Translations under genes and position numbers: made by a program | In this document: positions 55,040-64,000 of the stretch, one piece after another | Position numbering within the stretch: position 1 is the first letter of the stretch | Layout of the letters: every line of letters begins with the position of its first letter | Source of the DNA: Aurelia coerulea | Taxonomy: Eukaryota; Cnidaria; Scyphozoa; Semaeostomeae; Ulmaridae | Length of the DNA stretch: 64,000 nt | Assembly (NCBI GenBank): GCA_039566865.1 | Contig: CM076943.1 | Location: 45,826,663-45,890,662 of the forward strand | Direction: 5' to 3' | The notes under the pieces: generated by a model | Seen by the model: the letters and a program-made list of their open reading frames with translations, nothing else | Told to the model about the DNA's origin: nothing | Databases searched by the model: none

Positions 55040-55960
55040 AACTTCTTTGTCATGGATTGTATGTTTTGAAATACTGGTTGAGAGAGAATTTCCTTTGTCT
55101 GCAATCGCTAATCGCTTTGAATTCCGGTGTCAATAAAAACAGCTGATGCTATTGTGCTACAAAATCTGTCTTTGTTAGAACGACCTTCAAAGGTGTATAC
55201 AGTTTCAAAGAACGTTTCGATAGTCTCTTGAGATATAAATTTCTTCTTTCTTTACTTTGTCGTTCATCTTTTTTAAAACCAAAATGATAGCATGGGAGAA
55301 TTTTATCAAACAAAAGATTCATGTTGGGATATTTCAAAGCTATCTCCTACAAGATGTTGTAATACAATAGCACGAGTTGCCTTTGTTGACACCTGAATAC
55401 AAACCGATTAGTGACTGCAGACAAAGGAAATTCTCTCAACTATAAATTCAAAACAAACCAAGCCGCAAAAATTGCTCTGAAACCCAGGTAGCTGGCGCGC
55501 TCGTTGTGCATTCCAAAAATTGTTTTTAAGAGCAAACATGGGCATAAATCGAAAGAAGAAGAATATATCTACACATCTACCTCTGGTATTTCATTTCTTT
55601 GGTTCAGAAGCTGAGCAGTAAGTGTTTTAATTACATCCGATAAAAGAAGAGAATTGAATCGCCTCCCAATTGGCTTTTGAACCAAACATATGAAATGCCC
55701 GAGGCAGATATGTAGATATATCCTTCTTCTTTCGATCTATGCTCATGTTTGCTCTTAAAAACAATTTTTGGAATGCACAACGAGCGCGCTAGCTACCTGG
55801 GTTTTAGAGAAACTTTTGCGGCTTTGTTTGTTTTGATTTACTGGCTGAGAGAATTTCCTTTGTCTGCGATCGATAATCGCTTTGAATTGCGGTGTTAATC
55901 GAAACCAACTCATGCTATTGTCTTACAAAATCTATCTTTGTTCTTCTTGACTCGAATCTT
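55040..55960. mobile_element. Long hairpins related to the 14.8 kb foldback
   Basis: Arms with TTCCTTTGTCTGCAATCG, CGAAAGAAGAAG, TTTTTAAGAGCAAACAT and GCATTCCAAAAATTG words in both orientations (for example 55500-55560 against 55720-55790). A second, shorter repeat of the same arm starts near 55070. Ends not resolved. Confidence 0.6.
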
Positions 55961-56903
55961 CTTGCTGAAACTGCAAAGGTGGTTTTTGTAAAATGAATGA
56001 TACAGTGCTGTTTAAAAAAAGTGATTTGACATCCCTAAGAATACATTTCATAACTCAATGCTGCTGACCATAAGGTTTGAATGCTCTGTTTATTCTGATT
56101 GATTGAGTACGCTCAGAGGTGTGAAATCTATTCTTCACAAATCGCTTTATCTTTTTGGAAACCTGAAACTTGTGTCTTACAAAACTTGCCCTTGCTTTTT
56201 CTTATAAATGTCCATTGCTTTTTTAATACAGAAAGAAACCCCCGTTGTTGAGTACAATAGCACCTGTTATATGCGCATATTTAGGCCCAATCAACAGATA
56301 AATATTGTATGGAAATTCACACAAAATTTTATTATTTGTGCTATAACTCATCTGCATACTCAAACAGTTAGTCCCTTATTCATTATTAATGAGATATTTA
56401 GAAGATTTCAAAAGTCTGAGAACGTTTTCTCGCTATATCAAAGCCATAAAGATTAAGTTGCTCGATACAAAACCTAATTGCATGGAAAAAATCAAGCCTT
56501 TTACTCTCCCATCGCTTCGATTGCCGTGTTTCGCGGTTTCACTGAAAACCAAATCATGCATTTTTGCTGTCCTAGATTTAAGCCACAATCCTTTTTCGTA
56601 TTTTTCGATAAATTTCTGATGAAATTTTAATGAGTTGGCTCAGAAAAGTTGCAAACAAGGAATTAGGTTATCTCATTTGCGCAAATAAAAATCGATTTTT
56701 TCACATGAAAGAGTGCATTTCCCATTTGAGAAAGAGTTTTTCCTAATGACGACCGTTTATGTACTCTCAACAGTCTCGAAGAACAGACCCACTTTTGATC
56801 AATGTAAGCAAGGATCGAAATTTCAAAGGTTTGTGTGGAAGAACGGCGTCACTGAAAAGCAAAAGAAATTTAACGTCGGGTGAAATCTCATTTGGATTTG
56901 TTT

Positions 56904-57320
56904 ACACGTTTTTTTATAAGAAACTGGTTTATAAGAAACTAGTACTACGATGACCAGAAATTTAAGAAACTCTTGTACTACGCTCAGGAACAGTTAAGAA
57001 ACTCTAAACTCTATTTCTGTATGTCTCTCTTATTCTATGTCTCTCTAACAAGGTGCCTTCGTCTTTTCTTGACTTTTAACTGCAAAATTGGTAAATTTTT
57101 GCCTCGATGTGCATGGCTTCTTCTTGATGACAATGTCAATGCAAAATGGAAGCCCTTTGTCGAGAAGAAGGCTCAACTTCGAACGATACCGCAATTTTAG
57201 GCCCAAAAAAATAAGAAACTAATTAAGGAACTTTTACTACTAAAACACCGAAATCTTCATGCGAAATTAAGAAACTTCTAGTACTATGTGCTGATCTAAG
57301 TTTCTTATAAAAAAACGTGT
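56904..57320. mobile_element. ACACG element with TAAGAAAC clusters, copy 3
   Basis: 417 bp. ACACGTTTTTTTATAAGAAAC near the left end and GTTTCTTATAAAAAAACGTGT at the right. At least eight AAGAAACT words. The same family as 41376-41785, opposite orientation. Confidence 0.8.
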
Positions 57321-57701
57321 ATTGGAAAACATTCACATGAGTTGAAACCAAGCTCACTGCACCAGGTCTTGACTTTCGGGTGATCAGATCTGCGAAAACG
57401 AATCATTAAATCGCAACGCACTAACTGAGCTTTCGGTTTCGCCAGTTATGTTAGGATATTAAACAGACTGCGAAGGCGCTGTTAGCTTCGAATGGTCTAT
57501 TCTCCTACAAACGAGCTTCTCCTCAGTCACGTGCAAAAATGCTGTCTTGGCAGCCATCAATTAAATCAATTTTGACGATTATGCTAAAGTTAGCAACGAG
57601 AAATTGTTTACCAAGATGCATTGCACTCCCAATTACGAATCTTAAAACAGTCTGTTGGACTCACTGATGTTACAATCACTACACAGTCACAGTTATTACA
57701 G

Positions 57702-57728
57702 CAACAACAACAACAACAACAACAACAA
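57702..57728. repeat. (CAA)n microsatellite
   Basis: About nine CAA units. Other short microsatellites: TTG at 48279-48298 and ATT at 63785-63806. Confidence 0.8.
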
Positions 57729-57823
57729 TACATATTTCAATCATGATCGTGGTCGTTTTTCGAGCTCCATCACTGCATGACCTGCATCCAAATCGTCTAT
57801 TGGCATTATGAGATACAGAAGAT

Positions 57824-58240
57824 TAGACTTGCCCCAAATCTATTTCGTCAACTGTATTAAGTCTACCTGAAAGTATACTATTTCGCTTTTCCCTATCCCT
57901 TCCCTTTTTGCAGTTATGCAGCTATCAGTTTATTGCCCTGACCCCCCACCCTGGGATAGGCGGGGCTGATGCGGGGTCATTCACGTTTTTCTCTTGTGAA
58001 AGTGAGCGATGTCCCCGCCTACCGGGGCAACATTCCTCTGCGAATGGGAGGCGATAGCCGCCTTGTTATGCTCAAGCTTTTAAGAAGGAGCGAATCGCCC
58101 CGGGTGTCCCTGCTCCCCGGGGCAACATTTTTCAGTGAACAGGAGGCGAATAGCCCCACCTCAGCCCCGCCTATTCCGGGGTGGGGGGTCGGGGCAATAA
58201 AATGATAGCTGCATTACGAAATAGACTTGGGGCAAGTCTA
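57824..58240. mobile_element. TAGACTTGCCCC MITE with perfect 9-bp duplication
   Basis: 417 bp. TAGACTTGCCCCAAATCTA at the left and TAGACTTGGGGCAAGTCTA at the right. Flanks ACAGAAGAT on both sides (57815-57823, 58241-58249). Inside is a second inverted pair, TGACCCCCCACCC and GGGTGGGGGGTC, around GGCGGGGCTGA. Confidence 0.85.
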
Positions 58241-59480
58241 ACAGAAGATCAAAGTAAATTGTTCTTTTCATAGCCTTTAGCATAATCGTATAATCAGGAA
58301 CGCCGGAGAGGGGGGCGCGGGGGGGCAAGCGCCCCTCCTGCCTTTTCCCAACGGGGGCAAGGGGGCAAAAGTGCCCTTTTCAATGAAAAACAATAATTTT
58401 CTTTGAAACTTGATATAAAAGCCGCCATAGCTTCATTCCCTTATCAGAAACACACCAGTACCGAAAAATGAGTGGCAATTGCAACTTCAAATAAGCAATA
58501 TGCGATTTTATGCGATTCGGAATGAGGACATGTGGAGAAAGAGCCGAAAAATTTCGTGAAAGATCATGATTAATGTTCGTTAGAACATTTTTGATAGCAT
58601 TTTAAGCCAATCTAAAGGGCGTGGCCACAAAACTTTTCCCGGGGGAGTACCCCCGGACCCCCCAGTTTTTAGACTCGCTTCGCTCGCCTTCGGTCTCGAT
58701 TGCCCTTACGTTCATAGTCAGCCCCCCTTGCCCTACCATCGCTCCGGCGTCCCTGCGTATAATCGTCTACCGCTGTTGTAATTGTTACCTTTATTGTAGC
58801 CATTTTAGTGTGTGAAGCTTTAGACGTATGATGGAATATTCGGTTCAAAATCTTTTATCTGTTTTTCGAGCCCCACTTTGCAAAATCGGGCTCGAAAATG
58901 GAAGTCGCACTCGAGTTTTGTCGCATGCGCTAAACTGTATTCCTTGGACTTTTCGGGCCGAATGCGGCAAGGATTTGGCTATCTTTAAAACACGGAATAT
59001 GGAATGATGGAATGGAATGATGGAATGGAATGATGGAATAATGGAATGATGGAAGACCCGTTAAAAATATGGAATTTGTCTCTTAAACATCAATGGGAGG
59101 TTAAGTTTGCTATTAAATAACACTGTGCCGGTGAGAAAATCAAGAAAATCGAGTAAATAATTCGTTTTCGAGCACCATTCCGTGTTTTCTCAAATCATTC
59201 CGTGTTTTCTCAAATCATTCCGTGTTTTCTAAATCATTCCGTGTTTTCAAAATCATTCCGTGTTTTCAAAATCATTCCGTGTTTTCAAAATCATTCCGTG
59301 TTTTCCTTGGGAATCCCCGATTTTTCCCTTCTCACTTCAGTTCAACAGTTAAGTGCCCCTGGAGGATTATAATGAAAAGACTGAATTGAAACGCATTATA
59401 TGTTTGTTCTCAAAGCGTGATAATGGATTTTCATTCAGCCACGCGATTTTCATAAGAAACTTGTTTATCAGAAACTAGCA

Positions 59481-59852
59481 CTAGGGTGGGGAAATAAAAG
59501 CTATCCTCAATGAGCTCACTTCTTTCTCGTCGCCGAAACCTTTGAATAAAAAAACTGCATTTTCTTGTACAATAGAAAAGATTGGGCTTGTACAGATTCC
59601 CAAAAAACCAACAATGTTTTTGTGCCCATTAAGTTTGTGCAGCAATCTCGCCTCCTTCAAAAATTCTCTTTCGTTGCCTGTGATATCATGCGGTTGCTTT
59701 ATCACAATCTGCCCTCCTTTCTTCCTCCCCGCCGAGTCTTGCTGTAGTGTGGCCAGAATCACAGAGCCAAAGCTCCCGTGACCAATCAATTGGCCTTGAC
59801 TGATGTCGTCCCGTCGAAACTTTGGCAGATCCTCTCCAAGTTCATCATTCTT
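59481..59852 (-). pseudogene. Protein kinase N-lobe fragment inside inverted repeats
   Basis: The minus-strand frame from about 59850 reads DLPKFRRDDISQGQLIGHGS then FGSVILATL: a Gly-rich loop (GHGSFGSV), IVIKQPHD (the ATP-binding Lys), then EFLKEARLLHKLNGHKNIVG and FLGICTSPIFSIVQE (alpha-C Glu and beta-4/5). It ends at the hinge, with no catalytic HRD or DFG. This fits one kinase exon or a retained gene piece. Possible acceptor TTTTAAAG at its 5' edge. Not a full gene here. Confidence 0.7.
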
Positions 59853-59951
59853 TAAAACCTTTTTTCATGGCACTTTGAAATTGAAACTGCTAAATGCGGC
59901 CATGTTGATTCGCTTGCACTGCAGAAGACCAACAGCACGAGGTGATCTGGC

Positions 59952-60297
59952 CCCAGGGGGGACACTCGGCACATGCGCATACGGGGGGGTCAGTCCGAGG
60001 AATTTTTAGGAACCCCAAAAATATCAGTTTAGCTTCATTACAACCCAAAAATATCAGCTCATTTTATACCTTGACATCTGTAAACGAACATAGAAGATCC
60101 TGAAACAATGCGAATTGAGGCCAGGATTGCCTCTAAAGAACCCAGAAATATCATTTTCACAATATTTGATGCCCAAAAATATCAAAAACATAATTTCAAT
60201 TTATTTGGACCCAAAAATATCACTTTCGGCAATATTCTGACCCAAAAATATCGGACTTACCTCCCCGTATGTGCATGTGCTGAGTGCCCCCTCTGGG
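59952..60297. mobile_element. hAT-like MITE (CCCAGGGGGGACACTC ends)
   Basis: 346 bp. CCCAGGGGGGACACTCGGCA at the left; TGCTGAGTGCCCCCTCTGGG at the right. Perfect 8-bp flanks GATCTGGC (59944-59951, 60298-60305). Interior words CCCAAAAATATC recur six or more times. Confidence 0.88.
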
Positions 60298-60771
60298 GAT
60301 CTGGCCTTTGGGGTTTAGGCCCATTTGATACATTTTTGACATATTCCACAGGTGCTGTGTACTTTACAAATCCCTTAAGTCAAATAGTTAATAAGGAAAA
60401 AGATTTGCTTAGGTCGGCCGTGATATGATGTGATAAGACAGCTGTGTTTAAGAAAAGGGGATTCCCAAGGAAAACACGGAATGATTTTGAAAACACGGAA
60501 TGATTTAGAAAACACGGAATGATTTAGAAAACACGGAATGATTTGAGAAAACACGGAATGCTTTGAGAAAACACGGAATGGTGCTCGAAAACGAATTATT
60601 TACTCGATTTTCTTGATTTTCTCACCGGCACAGTGTTATTTAAAAGCAAACTTAACCTCCCATTGACGTTTAAGAGACAAATTCCATATTTTTAACGGGC
60701 ATTCCATCATTCCATCATTCCATTCCATCATTCCATTCCATCATTCCATATTCCGTGTTTTAAAGATAGCC

Positions 60772-62265
60772 CAATTCAGATGCTTTGTGGGAATACGTAC
60801 ATACATATTTTATAAAACACTTAACCCTATTCGTCCTGGGGGGGCCTTTTTCGACCCCCTATCAGACTTTGCTGCGTTACCCTAAAACGACAAAAGATAT
60901 AATTTAGTTTATAATTTAATAAACTAAATATAATTGTAATTACATTTATATAAGATATAATTTAATAAACTATAATAAAATATAGTTTTGGTGACTTTTA
61001 CTCAAATTTGATAGGCAATTAAATTCTTAATATTTCATTGTTCTATCTCTGATCATGTGACCACAGTAATACCATATTTGGAGAGTAGTCAACAACAAAT
61101 AAGCTTAAAATGCCCGTAGTTTTCGTGTCGTTTGCTTGATCGATCTCAAACATGCACCATTTGATTGCATTTGATGAGTACATTCAGCAAAATTTAATAT
61201 CTATGACGTCATTCACATTTATGACGTCATTTCTCTAACAAAGAAGTGTAAAATATAAATTTTTTTAGTCTAATTTGCTTCATCTTATTAATTTCATTCA
61301 TTTTGAGTCTATTTTACCAGATAAAAGGACAGGACTGGCAAAAACTTGCAATGAAAATAAATGCATCCAACAAAAGGCTAATCTAAAGCTAATTGTGCTA
61401 AAAATAGAAACTAACAATTTTTTAAAAGATTATATTTTTAAACTATGACACGTTGCCTACTATTTGAAACAAATTTGGAGATAATCGGTTTAGTGGTTGA
61501 TTAAATAAAATTTTCTGGTAAAGAATGTATTATACTTGCCGATTTTCCTCAGTTTTTCGGTTGACTAGCAACGAATCATGTGACTTATTAATTTTAATTG
61601 TTATATTTGAATAGCCAATTGTCTAAAGAACAATAGGGGTAATTCTTATTTCATATCTTTAGTAGTTTTGGAGAAAAAGGGGGGGGGCCAAAAACGCCCC
61701 CCCCCCCAGTATAAAATACCTAAAAAATCGCCCAGTACAAATAGGGTTAATTTTTTCCGTTCTTAATTTTTGCTAACACAATTTTCTTGGCAGTTTTCTG
61801 CTCGAATCGTTTTTATGTTTCAAAGGTGACGTGACTTGTGAATGTCACAAGGAGTTCAAACGCACTTATTACGCTTACTTTTTACCAAGGTGCATTGCGT
61901 TCATAAATCAAATTCCTACAGAATCGTTAAAGATTCGTAATTCGAATGCACTGAATCTGGGTATAAAGTTCCTCTCCGCCATCTTTGGTGCAATTGTCTA
62001 TTAAAACAAGTTCCTACAATTTGCTAGTTTTCAAATCAATTTCGAGTCACCTTGGAAAAAAGCTTCAAATTATAAAAATCTCTTAGCTCTCCAGCTCAAA
62101 AAGTTTATATTTGCCCTTTAAGCTTCTATGGTTTATAAAATTTTCATACAAATAAAACGTTTTGTTGGACGGTTGCTAACCCAGAATTAAAATTTGACAT
62201 GGACACTAGACTACACGTTTGGAAAAATTCGATAATGACGGCCGTTGATCAAAGCTGTGCATTGA
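60772..62265. other. Intergenic, AT-rich, no gene seen
   Basis: Long AT-rich stretch with palindromic TATAATTTAATAAACT words near 60900-60980 and a G/C-run pair near 61680-61710 (GGGGGGGCC, CCCCCCCCC). No open frame of note. Confidence 0.5.
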
Positions 62266-62275
62266 ATCTTGAGAG

Positions 62276-62392
62276 CAAGATTCAGAGCAGAGAAAATTTC
62301 AGAGCAGAGCAAAATTCAGAACAGAGCAAAATTCAGGGCAAAGAAAAATTCAGAGCAGAGCAAAATTCAGAGCAGAGCAAAATTCAGAAAAG
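62276..62392. repeat. Tandem 17-bp repeat
   Basis: Six to seven units near TTCAGAGCAGAGCAAAA with minor changes. Confidence 0.8.
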
Positions 62393-63203
62393 GCATTGTA
62401 GGTACGCATAAAGCTTTTTAGAGGCTCAGATATTTCATTTTTAAGAAGGCGATGAAAATTCTCATGAAACGCCATGGATATCGTTCAAACATATGCAATA
62501 GGCATACAAAAGAGCACCAATTAGGAAATAAAATAGCTCTCTATAAATGCTTTCATATAAAATACATGAATTTAGATAATTATTTAATACAATTTGGCAA
62601 AACAATTTTGCCCATTTCAAAGTACAAGTCAGTGTAATGACCAGTGAAGGCTGGTTCAAATCCCACGATGAACTACTTTCCTCATCGACAATTTTTCAAA
62701 TGCGACAGAAGTTCATCTTAAATTGGGAGGGCTATTTGAATAGAAAGCCTGATTTAAACCTGGTGGTAACAATCTGATTTAACAGTAAAATATCGCTCCC
62801 AATCCAAAATGAACTTTTATTCCCTATTGCATATGAAACAATGTGGATGATGAAAACGACGATAGTTATTCGGGCAGTTCGAGTGAGCCGTCAGTGATAC
62901 GTTGCCTTCCAAGTGCATTTAGGTGAAAGCTCGAGCTCCACGGCAAGGAAGCACTCATCGCTCGAGGAATTCCTTTTTGAGGTACTACTGCCATCGATTG
63001 CTATTAAATAACTGCAAAGTCGTAAGGAAACAGTTTCGCAATTTCCAAAAGGCTTTGCGGTGAGTACAAAAAGATCTGCATTTTGTAAGACCTCGTTGGA
63101 CACATAAAGCCTGGAAATAAAGGAGGGAATAAATGAGGTCTCATACGAGATTCTGCTGACGTGTGCTTTCAGTACCTCTTTCTCATTTAATAAATGTTAT
63201 ACA

Positions 63204-63299
63204 ATGAAGTTATACAATGATTTGCCTACAGACGTAAGAACTGCTGAAAACAAGAAGGATTTTAAGAAACAATTGGATATGTTTTTAAAAGTGAAGTAG
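63204..63299 (+). pseudogene. C-terminal tail of a non-LTR retrotransposon
   Basis: Reads LYNDLPTDVRTAENKKDFKK then QLDMFLKVK and TAG, the (F/W/Y)N.LP..(I/V)R.A.....FKK.L...L block that ends CR1/L2-type LINE proteins. A 3' UTR-like stretch and an ATT microsatellite (63785-63806) follow. A truncated copy. Confidence 0.8.
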
Positions 63300-63390
63300 C
63301 TTAGTAGATAAACTTGGCTTTTTAAATAATCATGGACTTTTAATGTGATATTTTATTCACAGTTATATAATTGTAAATTAGGTTTTTAAC

Positions 63391-63694
63391 CCCGGGGGGG
63401 GGTGCATGACTTGGGGATGGACGGGGGTCTGCCGCCCGGTTGTCAGAAAGCTACCCTCTTCTAATTACCGAAATTTGCTTTGATACCCACTTTTATGATG
63501 AATTTTGGCAGAAAATTGCCCATTTTAATCATTTTTTTGCAAATTTCAGCGAAATCCCACCCTTGTTTATGGAAAATTTGCAGAAGAAGGACCCTTGTTT
63601 AGAGAATTTTGGGCCCAAAACCCACCCATATGGGCGGCACATACCCGTACCTTGAACATGTTATGTACCCCCCCCCCCCCCCCCCCCCCCCGGG
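63391..63694. mobile_element. hAT-like MITE (CCCGGGGGGGG ends), copy 2
   Basis: 304 bp. CCCGGGGGGGGTGCATGAC at the left and a ~30-base C run then CGGG at the right. Perfect 8-bp flanks TTTTTAAC (63383-63390, 63695-63702). Inserted in the 3' UTR-like stretch of the LINE remnant. Confidence 0.82.
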
Positions 63695-64000
63695 TTTTTA
63701 ACATTTCTTTTCTTTTCTTTTTAAGCAGAACAGGCATTGAAAACAGCAATTTTTGTTGAAGCTTTAATCCTGTTAAAATATTCGTATTATTATTATTATT
63801 ATTATATGAATGAAGACTCTGTTACATTTTGACTCAGGAGTGGCATTTGATCCAAAACGTCACTCAAGACGTTATTTCAAACGATTGGGCGGAGACAACT
63901 TGAAAATCAATCTTTTTGACGCAATACAGCATTAACATGTAAATGAAAATATTCTCAACTACTGTACATCTGAATCCAAGGGTTTAAAGGTAAAGTCATT

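Larger units (their letters stand above)
58977..60771. mobile_element. 1.8 kb inverted-repeat unit enclosing a kinase fragment
   Basis: The left arm (58977-59328) and right arm (60457-60771) are reverse complements: GGCTATCTTTAAAACACGG, GGAATGATGGAAT repeats, CACTGTGCCGGTGAGAAAATC, then ~19-bp units of ATCATTCCGTGTTTTC, ending CTTGGGAATCCCC. Between the arms are a protein-kinase-like coding scrap and a hAT-like MITE. No target duplication found. Confidence 0.78.

Overview
This is a stretch of animal genomic DNA. It holds one complete spliced gene, large introns, CpG-poor AT-rich sequence and a very dense load of small DNA transposons. The gene is a polycystin-2 (PKD2/TRPP2) orthologue on the minus strand. 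I assembled it from 18 coding exons between 42728 (ATG) and 5592 (TAG). All splice sites are GT-AG, the phases agree throughout, and the deduced protein has 881 residues. The protein type, two well-formed EF-hand loops, a Merlin transposon, a HAFTGCD-type orphan transposon protein and many foldback elements suggest an invertebrate, perhaps an anthozoan cnidarian. That last step is inference; the sequence alone does not prove the species.

Layout. 1-5.6 kb: 3' side of the gene, with foldback repeats, a ~75 bp minisatellite and no convincing gene. 5.6-42.7 kb: the PKD2 orthologue. Its introns hold a 2.7 kb element with internally repeated inverted ends (8049-10766), a nearly intact Merlin element (11696-13057), several TA-flanked mariner-like foldbacks, TTAA-flanked elements, a tRNA-derived SINE, RT scraps and a ~650 bp direct duplication. 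42.8-43.1 kb: probable 5' UTR intron and promoter. 43.1-64 kb: intergenic sequence with no intact host gene that I can recognise. It holds nested foldback elements, minisatellites, hAT-like elements with 8-bp target duplications, and a 1.8 kb inverted-repeat unit enclosing a protein-kinase fragment.

The most informative observations concern the repeats. One family of ~500 bp elements (ends AGCATAGG) has long inverted repeats and perfect 9-bp target duplications in several copies, which fits Mutator-like non-autonomous elements. Other families define themselves by duplications of TA, TAA, TTAA or 8 bp. Several nested insertions can be dated relative to each other because the host element's own opposite arm preserves the empty site.

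PKD2 makes a tetrameric, calcium-permeable cation channel of cilia and the ER. All core parts are visible: a polycystin/TOP domain with its conserved Cys pair and N-glycosylation sequons, six membrane segments, an LGD filter, two EF-hands, an acidic cluster and a C-terminal coiled coil.
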